Origin: Cytidiella melzeri
Lineage: Eukaryota > Basidiomycota > Agaricomycetes > Polyporales > Irpicaceae
Assembly: GCA_022592445.1 (NCBI GenBank)
Contig: JABYQR010000044.1
Coordinates: 62,001 to 126,000, forward strand
Length of the DNA stretch: 64,000 bases
Reading direction: 5' to 3'
Both the position numbers and the translations under genes were made by a program. Positions 42,441 through 54,502 of the stretch are shown one piece after another (positions within the stretch are counted from its first letter, which is position 1; each line of letters opens with the position of its first letter). Under the pieces are notes generated by a model. That model was not told the DNA's origin. It worked only from the letters and a program-made list of their open reading frames with translations, and did no database searches.

Positions 42441-43155
42441 CTAGGCAGAGAACAGCTTCGCGACAGACCAGGTGGCGGAGAGCAAAAGAGCTGAGGGAGA
42501 GGTGAGTTGCTGGTGCAGCAATCGTGCGTAGTAACACTCACTGTACTGAGAGAGGGAGCCGAGGACATTCGCGCCCAAGAAATTACGCTAGAAAATGCAG
42601 ACTCTAGTGCATATCGCAAAGGGGTGTGTAGAGGAAGGACTCACTGCGTTGGGGTCACCGCTGCTGTAGCCGATTGTGTACAGGAGACGTGCCACGGACC
42701 AGGTTGCACACAGAGAGCCTGCAAAAGTTGGGTATACAAGGCCAGCAATTAGTGTGCTAAAGATGACGGTAGGGAGGTTCTCGAGCGTGTTCTGGTGGGC
42801 ACCTGGGTGAAAGGAGCGGTGAGAAACGTTGACACGTTGGCGAAGCATGGTTGCGTACGTTGCACACAATTGAAGACTTTCGCGTTTATACTGCTCTCGG
42901 CTTCAGCCTTCTCGGCATACACTGTGCACCAGCAACGTCAGTCGAGCACGGGCTAGTTGGGAGCAAAGCTTACGCTGTGGGTATTTTATTCCGGCTGCTC
43001 TACGTGCTCTGCCCACACTGTTCATCTGGTAAAACAAGACATAGAACGTCGAAAGGGTGCCCGCGAGGGGGTAAAGGTATCTGTGGCACGGTTCAATGAG
43101 AGGCGTAACTTTGAAGACGACGCCTCAGGACTTACTCTTGGGGAATGGTAATCAT
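42441..43155 (-). CDS. Microsomal glutathione S-transferase 3-like MAPEG protein
   Basis: Six short exons: 43155-43136, 43080-42974, 42921-42859, 42802-42645, 42587-42542 and 42490-42441. All introns are 51-57 nt. The product is 147 aa, the usual MAPEG length. Signatures: IKYPQLYAEKAEA, VFNCVQRAHQNTLENLPT (the glutathione-binding Arg/Asn block) and VARLLYTIGYSSGDP. There are four hydrophobic helices, the last being LLLSATWSVAKLF. It should sit in the ER or outer mitochondrial membrane as a glutathione transferase/peroxidase acting on lipophilic electrophiles and lipid peroxides. Because of the small exons it is easily missed in ORF scans. Confidence 0.9.
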
Positions 43156-44688
43156 CGTGGTTGTTGTTGAACACGCAAATGACTGCGAAAATGTGTACTT
43201 GAAGGTCGGCTCGGCATGCTCACTGACGTGTGTGTTATTTCTCGACGTTTCTTAACGGCAGGTTCGGTTCGTTTGCAATGTGTACACGATCGTTCCTGGC
43301 GAGCCGATATCAAACAACTTGAAAACACATTCCACTGGCTCAGCGCTCATGTCCAGCCATGCTCTCCCCGCGAGTTCATGAGCGCAAGGCTTCGTGTCGT
43401 AGCGTTCGACGGCATCGCGGCGGAGGACCATTGTGCGCTCTTGTCTGTCTTTTCTCACTGCGCTGTCCATCACTGACCTCGCCTCCTGTGTTTCCAGCAA
43501 GCCGTTTGTTGTCGCAGCCACTGTTTCAAACCTGCCGCAGCATGAGATGGCTCTGACAAGGGCGGACTAGGTCTCCCCGACTTGCCAATCTGCCCAAACG
43601 CAACTACAAATCCTACCTACCTCTCTCCAGTGACTGAGTGTGCGCAAAGAACGATGATGCCCAGTGACTAGCAGGAATCATGTCGTTGAGGGCGAAGCAG
43701 CTTTCGTTCTCGCGTCCAATATAGCTGTCACAGATTCTGCGGGGGATGCAAGCTCTTCGCGTTCACCGCCTGCACCGGCGTTAGCTTCGTCTACCCTCTT
43801 CCACGCTTTCAGAATCAACGCAGCCACATTTTGCAATAAGATCTCAAGCGCAACTTCTAGCAGCATTGTCCTTTGCCCTCCCTGCTATACAGGAGAGCGC
43901 GAGCTGACACCACTGCAGATGTTCAAACTCATAGGACCATCGCTAGGCAGTCCACTACACTGTGGACATGGTGATCCTCCTCCGCGTAACCACGTCCTTG
44001 TCATGTTTTAGTTACTGATCAATGTTTGTCCAGCAATCCCTTTGGACTCTCCTGACACTTTTTCGCTCACTCCGGCATTCGCTCTGATCTGCCACTCTCA
44101 TCCAGTCGTTGCCTGATCGGCTTCATGACTAGCCTTACACGAGTTGGTGTCCCCACCAGTCTCTCCTCAGACACACTCGCGCCGTCATTCAATATCACCG
44201 CCGCCTCGTCCTCCGGTGCAGCTCGAGCCATGTTTTCGATATACTCTGTCAGTGCATTCCACTACCATCTGCATGAATGTAGCACATCTGACCCGGTACG
44301 TACCATTGCATGGATATTTTGTGGTCTCTTGACTGCCAGAAAACAACGTCTCGAGGATCGTAAACAATCGCAGCACTTGCACACCCTCGTTTCATGCGGC
44401 GTCGCGTTGCTCATGGCTCACACAAAACTGAAGAAGTACGTGGCAATTTGCAAGTCCTTCACGTCCAAGTGTTCCTCAATACCATGACGGAGTAGCCAGC
44501 CGATCCCCCAACAATGTCGCAACCATGTCAATTCTCAGCTGTTATCATACATAGCGTGATCGGGTACTTCGAACCTGGTCAATATAAGCTATTGCCTGTC
44601 CGCAATTCAAGGGTCAAACTAGAATGGGGAAGAACGGAAATTCTCGCCTGGATTTTCTTTCTCTGCTCTCCTGTGACCTCTCGTGTAC
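43156..44688. other. Intergenic region of 1.5 kb with uncertain open fragments
   Basis: Fragments open on the minus strand (about 43678-43866, LLEVALEILLQNVAALILKAW; about 44100-44260, ENMARAAPEDEAAVILNDG) could be exons of one unrecognised or decaying gene. I could not join them with canonical splice sites and conserved motifs, so no gene is called. Confidence 0.3.
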
Positions 44689-46111
44689 TTAGTAGCGAGT
44701 GACGTGAGTCATGCGTTCTCTTAGCCTGGTCAGACCGTCATCGGTTACCTTGTCGCACGAGTTGATGATGAGGGTATGCAGCCTCTTAACTGGCCTTGGA
44801 GAGTCAGCCACGTCTGAGCACGTTGCTGTCGGCCGCGTGTCCTTACGTGCTTCGACCAGAGCTATGAGCAAGTCGTCCGTCACGTCACGACATCGTGTGA
44901 GAGATAGTGTCGTCCATTGAGGGCAGAGTTCATGAGAATGTTGCGTTATTGCTTCAAGAACTCCTTTCACGTTTGCGATGCCGAGCAATTCCATGTAATC
45001 CAGTGAGATCGCTTTGCGTAGGAATTCGATGAACAAATCTATGTCCGCAGAATAATGGTTCCAGTCGTGCACAATTACGACGGATACTACACGAGCGACA
45101 GCTCCGTTGTCTACCAGGGCTCGGAGAATGGGACCAAGGTTTCTGTACAAGTTTTGGAGCTCGACAGAGCGAAGGTTTGGTAAGGAAAGAGAGTGCAGGA
45201 GCTGCGCTGGTATCGCCCCTCCAGAAAGACTAAGCTTTGTCAAATTGCGCAGCTCAATACATGACGGGAGAAAACGAGGGGTGGGATAAGGGAGGACGAT
45301 CCCTGACGGATATCTGAAGCACCTGAAAAGAATTGATTCGAGATGTGGGTTGCGATGTAAAAGCCACAAGATATCGGGGACCGCGTCCATATCCAGTACG
45401 TTCTTATACGTCAAGTTACGCAACTCTGTGCTATGGTCTCCGAGTGTGGCCCAGTCCACCAATGTGTATTCAGTGACCAGGGAGTGTAACTTCAGCTCAG
45501 AAGTGTCTCTAAACCACAGGAAGTCTGAATGTCGAAGTTCCAGAGAGTAAAGGTTGGAGATGACCGACGGTGTCAGTTGCGGGAGGACAGAACACAAATT
45601 CTGACGTGACATTCCATCGACCGACAGGAAGCGGAGAGATTCCAACGCGACGTCGGCCAAGTTGTTGAAGGTTGCATGAACATCTCTGTCGCTGCACCGA
45701 ATGCGTAGACGTCGTAATAGACCTTGGTTACGGGATTGCCATAACATCGCTTTCTCCTCGGGTTTTCGAGTTTGCCGAGAAAGTGATAGCGTAGACCACA
45801 AGATAGGCGTAGACACGACGACCTGATGCCAGCCACGGCATACCTGCGCGAGAATAACAACGAATGCGTGGTCTCCCAAGACTACAAGCCTGAAAATGGC
45901 TAAAATAATTTCAAGTGGGAGAGTCGGAAAATATGACTGTTCAGCCGTGATTTCCTGGAAGGTGTTCCTAGCAGCCTATAGACAGATGTCAATGAAGTTT
46001 GGACCTGACGATTTGAAAGTGGCAAACCTCTGGTTCAGATATGCGAGAGTACTCCTCTCGACGGGCGACAGTGGTAGCCTCATGTGAGTTCGCCGACGTG
46101 TGGTTGGCCAT
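44689..46111 (-). CDS. F-box protein with leucine-rich C-terminal region (F-box 1)
   Basis: Two exons, 46111-46028 and 45975-44689, with a 52-nt GTTTGC..TATAG intron, giving 456 aa. The ATG at 46111 opens MANHTSANSHEATTVARREE. The F-box is FPTLPLEIILAIFRLV followed by ILAQVCRGWHQVV and STPILWSTL, typical of Agaricomycete F-box proteins. The remainder contains irregular leucine-rich repeats (ELRNLTKLSLSGGAIPAQ, WTTLSLTRCRDVTDDLLIAL, LIINSCDKVTDDGLTRL). The product would bind Skp1 in an SCF ubiquitin ligase and recruit an unknown substrate. It is divergent from F-box gene 2. Confidence 0.85.
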
Positions 46112-46685
46112 AATGTCAACCTCTCTGTAGCGCTATACTTGACGTTGAGCAACAGAGATCCAAATAATGACTCTTCATACCTCGTTCAGGCTTGGGAGAA
46201 TGCAGGAGTTGGCAATATGACATGGACGATGTGCTAATATGATAAAGATTATGTAATGTCCAACGTCGTGAACAAGGCGCGCGTTGAACACCGTGACTTT
46301 CTCGCCCACTTACTGCCAACTGGTACATAAGTACCGTTTACCCCTCTTATAATTATCATTCTTGTATTCACTCATCGTATATTCTAAGCATACGTCTGGC
46401 CACGACCACAAAGCTCACCCCACCCACGAACATATTCGATTCAGCGCTTTGGGTGAAAGCAGTCACTTCAGTACTAGCAGCGGCGCCGTGACTCACCATC
46501 TCCTCCCTCACCGTCCCTCGCGCTCCTCGCAATCTTGCACCTCACCCCTCATTGTCACCGGATACCGTACGGTAAGCTCATCTACAGTGTGAACAAAATT
46601 TGAGTCAACGTCGCTCATCCCAGTTGTACCAGTCGTCCTATCGACCTTTTGTCGCAAGTCATCGTGGACTTGGTCATCGTTTTCC
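46112..46685. promoter_or_regulatory. Divergent promoter region of F-box genes 1 and 2
   Basis: 574 bp between two head-to-head F-box genes. No clear TATA box or repeat was identified. Confidence 0.4.
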
Positions 46686-48145
46686 ATGTCCATCGCAGTC
46701 GATATCCCGCAGGAGCTATTTCAAGATGTCCTTGATCACGTAGGAGCGGATGATGATACACTCTTTTTGCTCGGATCGCAAGAACGACGGGACATGATCA
46801 GGCACCTCACATCCTGCTCGCTTACCTGTGTCTATTGGGCACAGGCATGTCGTCCCAGGATATTCAGATACATCCGACTGCAGAGCTTGGCCGATTTGCG
46901 TGGGTTATCCTCCTTGGTTCTTAGCACACCGCAGCGGTTTACGCCGGTCTCAGAACACATCCAATATGTGCAACTGGTACAGCGGCTAGATGAGAAATTT
47001 TGGCTGCATACTCTCCCATTGCAGCCATCCTACGGCTTGGGAGTGTTGTTCTCGAGATTGATAAAGACTGATTCCGGGATCAGCATCGTCGGTCCTCCCC
47101 TTGTCGAACACCAATTGGAACCTCTGGCCACTCCCCGCCTTTTTGCTGGTCTTCCCAGGAGCCTGCCGCCTCATATTCTCCCATGTCAGACCCTCTTGCT
47201 TGAGAATTGTCACTTCCTGTCACTAAACTATCTCAGACGTTCGCTCCACCCCTTCAAGCTCGCTGCGAAAACGAGATTGAGTTTTCTGGAGATTCACCTT
47301 GTTAACAGTACTTGGAACAGCCGTATGCGTCTCATGGATGCTCTGTTCACCGGTCGCCTTCTCGAGCTTCCGTCTTCTCAAGTACACATTAGGGCATGGG
47401 ACTGCTCTAATGACGTAGATTCGGCTTGGGCAGCTTTCGCCTGCGCAAGACAAACATGTCGCCACCCGACCCCTCACAATTCTCCATTATCACTTCATTC
47501 ATTAGACCAACGAATCATCTATGAGATCTCGAACACAATGCACCAGGGCATTGGCCGGAGCACAGTCTCAACCGACTTGATGGACAAACTAGTTTTCGAG
47601 ATCATTACCGGACCACTCGCATATAAGGAGCCTTCGTATCGTGAGTACTCAATCTGATGAACACATATATATCTGATCTCGGTGAAGGGTTTTTCTGCGG
47701 CCTGCATGTATACCGTCGACCATCACTGAAAAGCGATTTCAGTTCGGCAGCTTGGGTCTATATGGGCTGTAGAATCAATTTTTTCTGTTGCGGACGCCAC
47801 TCAATAACGAATATGCCAGCACACATCACCTTGGTTGATGTATTTCCCCCTGCTCGATCTGAACATGGCGAAACCACTCCATCAACGGTGTTTGCCTGGG
47901 ACAAGATGGTAGATTTGTTCAGCTCCCTGCAAGGGCCTGTCCAGTTGCGCTTCAACTTTGATGCACGCGACGACCTCGTCCAGTTCATGGAAGCTAGCAG
48001 AACTGCGCTAGCCAGGTTCCATGATCGGGTCGACCTGATATATGAGAAGCGTCGTCACGAACAATGGACGGTTGATTTTGTTACGTTGGAAGATAAAGGG
48101 CAGATTTACGTCGTTCTCTACAATCATAGCGCGTGGGACTGCTAG
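46686..48145 (+). CDS. F-box-like protein (F-box 2)
   Basis: Two exons, 46686-47640 and 47688-48145, with a 47-nt GTGAGT..GAAG intron, giving 470 aa. The N-terminal F-box-like motif is VDIPQELFQDVLDHVGADD then LTSCSLTCVYWAQACRPRIF, in the form common in Agaricomycetes. The remainder has scattered leucine-rich stretches (LSSLVLSTPQRF, LETLLLENCHFLSL-like LLLENCHFLSL) without a regular repeat. It likely acts as a substrate receptor of an SCF ligase; the substrate is unknown. Its 3' end faces F-box gene 3. Confidence 0.8.
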
Positions 48146-48302
48146 ATGACAGGCCCACAGAGTCTCTCCCTGGATACCAGAGTTCACGTTGTGATGTTCT
48201 CAATGGGTGCTCAACCTTCGGTGCATTGGGATGATTGTGTATTACATAGCATTCTCAGCCGGTATAGGCGGTGTCGGTGACAAATCACCAAAGAACTACT
48301 CA

Positions 48303-49635
48303 TTAGCACAAACATATACGAAGTTGTTCACTCAACCCGCCCAGGTGCTGACGGACCGCCTCTTGCACCACACCCTTTCGTTCCGGCGACATCCCAGGAT
48401 CATCGAAAACCAGCCTGTCGAGAACCGTAAACTTTTGCAGGACTCGCACCATCTTATCCCATTCGGTGTCACCGTTGCTCATGACTCCCTCCATGGGGTA
48501 GATAATGGTGAGATGTCGAAGGGTTAGGCGTGCTTCAATGCTGCTGAGAAGATGACACAGCTGGGACCAGGTAGGGACGCCTCTGGTGTGCCCAAAACCC
48601 TTGTGGAGTCGGACTGCAAATTCTTTGAGGTTCGCGCAGTAAAAGAGGCCGAGCTTCTCGCCGAGCGAATCTAGGGACGAGTGCCTTGTCAGCTCGATGT
48701 TCGTAGCTGTCGCTCGGCAGACAACATACCTGCATCTGAAGAGTGTACACACTCTAAATTAATGTCTAAATGCCGAAGGCCAGCACCTGCCTCCTGCAAC
48801 AGCGAGTGCAACGCATTGGGGTCCCATTTCCGTGACCCGACATCCAGGCTTGTAAACGACTGCAAGGCAGTCCGGCGCATCAACGCTAACCAAAATGAAG
48901 TGGCGTAAAAATAGTCCTGCACTTGCAGGGCGTTTACGTGCAGATGCTTCGGAACTTTGGCCGCAAAGTCTGCCAGGACGGTGTCAAACTCGAGGTAGCT
49001 TCGTACGCGTGCATAAGCGGTTTGAATCGACAGTCGGCCTAGACTGTCGAAAAGCTCTAGAATCTCCAATGTGTTCTCGATAGTCGCTTCCTCAGAGTTC
49101 ACGCCTGTGTCGACGAGCTGCAAGTGTTCAAGATTGAACCGCGTTGATGGAGAGAAAAAGCGATCTAGGCTTGTGAAATCGACGAGACGAAGACGGAGAA
49201 TCTTCAGGTTCGGGAGGTTTTCCAGGATTGCTGTGAGCCATCGAGCGGACACCGAAAGCATGTCACTCATGTCACCCGTGAGCGTCAGCTCATGGAAACG
49301 TGCAGAGAAATGGGGACTCTCGCGCAAATGAGAGATGAGAGGCCGAATGGGATCTGTGGGTTTCCTCTGTGGCCCGACGGTGATTTGCGAGAGGAGATGA
49401 TGTTGACTGCGCGACCGCCATGCGGGGCCAATCAGGGAACATGCATGTAACATCTTTTTGTCGTTGTGAAAGACGTCGATGATAACGTCGATGAGCTCTT
49501 GAGGGAGATCGGAGAGTGATAAACCTGTCTTCTTGGTCCTTTGAGCGATCAGGAAACGGTTAGCGGATGCGTGTGTGTAGTGACTCACTTGTCTTTGCCT
49601 TCGAACTTGAGTGCCATGCGACGTACGAAACTCAT
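48303..49635 (-). CDS. F-box-like protein (F-box 3)
   Basis: Three exons, 49635-49589, 49538-48753 and 48684-48303, with introns of 50 and 68 nt, giving 404 aa. The ATG at 49635 starts MSFVRRMALKFEGKD. The F-box reads SLSDLPQELIDVIIDVF then LHACSLIGPAWRSRSQHHL. Leucine-rich stretches follow (LPNLKILRLRLVDFTSL, FNLEHLQLVDTGVN, LTLRHLTIIYPMEG). The second junction was chosen because it alone keeps frame with a normal intron length (reading NLEHSSLDSLGEKL). It is inferred to be an SCF substrate receptor. Confidence 0.8.
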
Positions 49636-50786
49636 CTTGACACTAAACTCAAAAGCCTAGGACGGTGATGCCGATGAGTCGAAGACGTCGTTAATCCTGA
49701 GGGTCGAGCGTCGGTTTTGGCTGTTTGACTAAAGCTGGGCTGAATACTTGCTGTCACATTACAGTTTGACAAGCGTAAAGTAGTACATACCTCGTGAATA
49801 GACCTGCCTGTGTTGTAGCAAGCCTCCTGGTAGGTAGTAGAGGACAAAAGCGCAATCGCGTCAACTGTAGTCTCGCCTCCTCAAGGCAGTTTACACGGGC
49901 GTTAACGTTCAACTGCAATCTTCGTGCCTCGAGTACGATTACTCTGACGATCGTGTCGTTATCAATTACTAGCAGAGCGTTTATTCCTGAGTGAACGCCC
50001 GTCTACACTGCCACGGCGTAGCACAGGTTCGTATTTACAGTGCTCATCAAAGCTTCACTTTATTAGAGTTCAGCTTGTTGTCCATGACCTGCTTAATCGT
50101 AATCGTAGAACGCGATGAGAGTTTCCGTGCTGACTCGGAACGGGGCGGGCGAGGTGAAGTGCTGAAAGCTTGAGAGTATTTGCCAAGCGTATAAGATGCT
50201 GATTGAAGGATGGGGTATCACACTTAGGCGCACAGATATGTGTTCACGTACAGATGACATTGACGATTTGACTGTGCAACCCATTGTTTTCCGAACAGAC
50301 CCCACTCACCCAGCTGCGATAATAGGACACCCTGGATGGACGAAGTTGTGAGTGACGATGACGGTCAAAGCATCCGTTCCCAGCCCCTCCGAGTCGGTGT
50401 GTCCCATCCTGGACGTGGCACGACTCGGATCCGTCGGACGAAGGCGTGCGCAGTCAAGCGCAGTTTCTGAAAGCCTGTTCGTTGTTGTCTTGCGACAGAC
50501 ATGGACGCTGAGGTGTTTGCGCAGAGCATCCGCTGAAAATAACACAGACTCCATTGTTAGTGGTCAACTGAGCGGCCGGCAGATACGGCTGGCACTGCCT
50601 GGCAAGTCTATAAAAGGGAATTCCGTGAGGCTGCCGACGGACCGAGGTTATTATAATTATTCTGTCATAAACGATGCACAGCTCCGCAGTTACCGCCAGG
50701 TCGTCTTTCTCTCCTCCCATATATCTCCTTCCAGGCAGGTCCTGTATCTTTTTACATTTCCTGCTCCCCTCCCAGTTCTCAACACC
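49636..50786. other. Intergenic region of 1.15 kb, right end a promoter
   Basis: There is no supported gene; a longer frame running through to 50787 is non-coding by context. TATAAAAG at 50609-50616 is a promoter candidate for the protease gene. Confidence 0.5.
50609..50616 (+). promoter_or_regulatory. TATA-box candidate of the aspartic protease gene
   Basis: TATAAAAG about 170 bp upstream of the ATG at 50787, which would leave a leader of roughly 140 nt. It is a sequence-only call. Confidence 0.4.
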
Positions 50787-52726
50787 ATGCGCCCCGTATC
50801 CTCGCCCTTGCCACTCGGTCTGCTCAGCCTGGTCCTTGCCTACACTCTCCCACATGCAGACGCAGCAGCTACTCCAAGACAGCCTGGCGCTGATCGCACA
50901 ATCCAGATGTCCCGCAGAAACTACCTGAGAAACAGCGACACCGACATTGGCGGGTGGCTCAAAAACAACAAGCTTGCCACCGAGATCAAGTATGGCTTGG
51001 GCGGGTCAGCAGGGAAGCGTGCGGTCGGTTCCAACCAGTGAGTAACAAGGCAACCGTCTGTGCCAACAACTGACGACGAACGCCGCCCCTCAGGTTAACC
51101 GACCTCATGTACGACTCGAGGTAAATTCTCCACCACTCGCTGAACAGGAATGTCGTTGCTCACAGCCGTAACAGCTACTTTGGATCTCTTGCAGTCGGCA
51201 CTCCGCCTGTGGCGTTCAACGTTATCCTCGACACTGGCTCCGCGTAAGTGGCGCCCGTACCTCCATCTTCGCGCGCTGCGCAGCCTATCTGATCCACTGC
51301 TACAGGGATCTTTGGATTGCCGCGTCGAACGAACAGACCACGACAAATAGTAACTCCGAGGCAAAAGGGATCGCACTCTTCTCGCCTCAGAGTAAGTCAT
51401 TTTTGGGTCCTTTGTAGAAACCACTGGCTGACCGTGATGTGCACAGGCTCCTCGACCTTCCATAGCCTCAATCAGCCGTTTGCGATCCGCTACGGCTCGG
51501 GTGCCGCAGAGGGCACGTTAGGTGAAGATGAGGTCCAGTTCGCCGGGTTCGGTCTCAATCAGACATTTGGTACGTACAGGATTATTTGATGAAAAACACG
51601 ATTGTTGACTTATGTTGTAACAGCTGTTGTGAATCAAACATCCGCCGACCTGCTTACAAGCCCGTTATCTGGGCTTATGGGTCTTGGCTTCTCAACTATC
51701 GCTGCTTCCGGCGCCACGCCATTCTGGCAAGCGTTGGCCACGACTTCTGGCGCGCTCGATCAGCCGCTTTTCGCATTCCAGCTGACTCGATTTTCGAACG
51801 ACACAAACGCAGAGAAACTCGAGGCTGGTGGAACATTCACTCTTGGCAACACCAACTCAAGTCTGTTCCAAGGCAATATCGACTTCCAGCCGATTCCTTC
51901 GGGCGCACCTGGTTACTGGATCCAAGAACTGACCAGTATGTCTTGTATATGCTGACCTAGGCAGGCTATATGCTCACAAACATGTCATATTTCAGAGCTC
52001 ACCGTAAACGGCCAGAGTGTCACTCTTCCTACCGGAGAAGACGCATGGTCAGCCATAGATACAGGTACTACTGGCGTCGGCCTGCCTCAGAGTATTCTCT
52101 CGGCTGTTTTCAGCAATGTGCAAGGCAGCGAGCAACGGTCAGATGGTTATTACGAGTATCGTAAGTGAACTTGCCCCAACAGAAAAACTACCATGCCAAC
52201 ACCTTTCTGTTGTTAGCTTGCGCTGCGAACCCCGTCGTCGAGGTTACCTGGGGCTCAAGTAGCGTCTCCTGGCCGATATCGTCTGCAGACTTCATGCTTC
52301 AACAGATTTCCGAAGAAACTTGCGTCGCTGCCTTCTTCCCCGTAGACAACACTGGATCATCCGCTCCTCCCATGATTTGGGGTGACACATTCCTCGTACG
52401 TCTCTACCATTCTCTTCCACACGCTCCCAACACTCATTCTACTTTTTCGTTGACAGAAAAACGTCTACTCGGTATACCAATACAAACCCCAACAAGTTGG
52501 CTTTGCTCAGCTCTCCAACCTCGCGATCTCGCAGAGCAGCGGAGACGTTCCCGTGCCCAGCGCCACCATCGGCTCTGTCGCCTCCGTCTCTGCTACCAGC
52601 GGAAGTAACGGAGGTGGCAGCGGTACTGGGAGCAGCAACGACGTGCTGAGCACGTCAAGTATCCCCTCAACACTGGTCCTGTCCTCCATGATAGGCGGAG
52701 TGCTGGCGGTGTGGTCTACGCTCTAA
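50787..52726 (+). CDS. Secreted, GPI-type pepsin-like aspartic protease
   Basis: Nine exons: 50787-51037, 51094-51120, 51166-51243, 51306-51391, 51447-51569, 51624-51935, 51996-52160, 52217-52395 and 52457-52726, giving 496 aa. A signal peptide opens the protein (LPLGLLSLVLAYTLPHADA). The propeptide has basic residues (MSRRNYLRNSD, AGKRAVGSNQ). The first active-site motif is VILDTGSADLWIA and the second AWSAIDTGTTGVGLP. YGSGAAEGTLGED forms part of the flap region, and the pair CAANP/EETCVA could form the C-terminal disulfide. The tail is Ser/Gly-rich with a hydrophobic end (LVLSSMIGGVLAVWSTL), expected for GPI attachment. It should process extracellular or cell-wall proteins in acid conditions. 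Confidence 0.93.
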
Positions 52727-53057
52727 TCAATGTAATAATGATAATGTTGGCACACAGTTGCTTTTGAAGTTTTGGACTTTGGACTCCCTCGTTACATGCT
52801 CTTTGTTTTGCTTTCTTTCACCTCATCATTCAATAGTGCATCTGTCGGACGCTTTCATCTAGTTATTGCATAATTTACATTTAATACTGTACACACGCCT
52901 ACTTCTTTTTTACCGTATAACAAGCATTTTGCCAGGCTGCCAAGAAGGACTTGATGAGAATATGGGAGACAATGATAAAGACTCTCAGAGTGGCTAACAA
53001 TCGTAAAAATGATTTCCTTTGAATTTGATTGCGGAAATTTCACCAAACAGTATGTTT
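52727..53057. other. Convergent intergenic region
   Basis: 3' ends of the protease and F-box gene 4; AT-rich, with no further feature. Confidence 0.5.
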
Positions 53058-54502
53058 CTACACCATTACAACGGCCCATTCCGCACTAGACCAGATATCG
53101 CTTTCTTTAGTGTTCTCCACGACGACTCGCACGTTAACCAACTTAAGACGAAGCATATTCACGATGTCCACCAAGTCAGGGTTACCCCTTAAAAGGTACC
53201 ATACTATCGGCTCCGCATCAATGCTGATGGTCAGCCTTCGCAAGCAAGGAAATTTGCCCGACGACAAGGTTTGGCCAAACGCTTCCCAGTCGAGGTAATG
53301 TGGACTCCAAGGGGACTTGACGGTGAACTGGATACTGATCAAGCGGAGGTGGCGGGAGTTTATAGTCGAGAAGAGCTGTGAGAGGACGTTGGGGGGAACG
53401 TGCGTTGGTGAGATGGAGAGTGTGACATTGACTTCGCCGAGCTTCTTGTTGTGGCTGAAGTCTGGGAATTGGATCTCATCGGCATGGCCTTTTGGATAAG
53501 CAAGGTTCAAGTTCAGAGAACAAGCTGATCAAGCAGAAAGACTGTCACACGTACCAAGTTGCTTCCAGGGACTCGCAGCATAAACCGAGTCCGGTGACAC
53601 AACTCGAGGGCGAGCGAATATACCCCCAATAACCAACCTCGTCAACGAGCTTCCGAGGGCTCGAAAGAGATTCGAGGCACCGTCGACGTCGTGGTTGAGC
53701 CAAACCTGCCAACCCAAGGTCGGCAATTCGCACGTAGTTTCGCTCGTCAACCACGCCCCGACTTTTGCTGTAACCGCGGCGTTGCAATCGGATAACGCGA
53801 CTGATTGCAGGTTTGCAATGGGTGGGTAGCTCCCGTCGATGTCTACCTCCATTGGATCTTCGGCTTCGGTCCATGAACACGCATGGAAATCGAGCTTCTG
53901 CAGAACGGAAAAGCGGCGCACGAATCGCACAAAGTGGCTGTAATCCTTGAAACGAAGCTGATATACGGTGAGCCATTTCACGCCCGCCCCGCATCTGTCG
54001 ATAAAAGCGTTGAACCTGGCAGAGTGCATCCAGTCGCCGTTGTCGTCGTTGTCGTCGTCGGCGGTGGTGGTGGTGGGGGAGTCTGACGGGAGCGGGCCAA
54101 TGGCGAGCATTCGTACGTATTGCAGAATGTCACGATTGGCTGCTGCGGGTATGTCCTCCGCTTGAGTGTCATCGAGGTAGAACTTGTCGACCTTGTTGTT
54201 TTCGAAGTCTTTCCTGCCGACGATCAAGCCATAAAACCAGCATTGTTGGGCAAGACGGCGCCAGCTCCTTTGGGTGAGAGAGCAAGAGAGGATTGTCTTT
54301 CGTAAGGATCGGGTGAAGGGAGTACCGCGCCACAAGCCAAAGATTTTCTCGTGGATCTTGACAGGTAAGTCGTTGATGGTGAGCTGTTCAATTGTGCCAG
54401 TGTGAGAGCGTAATCAAGAGGCGGATGAGTGCATGCGTTACTACTCACTGCTTTGGCCGTAGATGCCTTGGCAGCTACAGGCTGCATGGCTGGGGTAGCC
54501 AT
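53058..54502 (-). CDS. F-box-like protein (F-box 4)
   Basis: Three exons, 54502-54449, 54383-53555 and 53488-53058, with introns of 65 and 66 nt, giving 437 aa. Only splicing reveals the F-box, LTINDLPVKIHEKIFGLWRG, followed by LSCSLTQRSWRRLAQQCWFY. A GTC/GGT trinucleotide run at about 54040-54080 encodes a Thr/Asp-rich insert (TTTTADDDNDDN). Later segments have irregular leucine-rich character (SVLQKLDFHACSW, NLQSVALSDCNAAV, CLRRLTISIDAEPI). It would be an SCF receptor by analogy; the substrate is unknown. Confidence 0.8.

Noticed and set aside
45976..45978. Apparent in-frame stop upstream of the F-box of F-box gene 1, suggesting a pseudogene
   Set aside because: The TAG is the end of a normal 52-nt intron (GTTTGC..TATAG). 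Splicing to an upstream exon starting at 46111 gives an intact 456-aa protein.
50352..50786. Upstream extension of the first aspartic protease exon
   Set aside because: The signal peptide begins at the ATG at 50787; the upstream frame lacks similarity and contains the probable TATA box.
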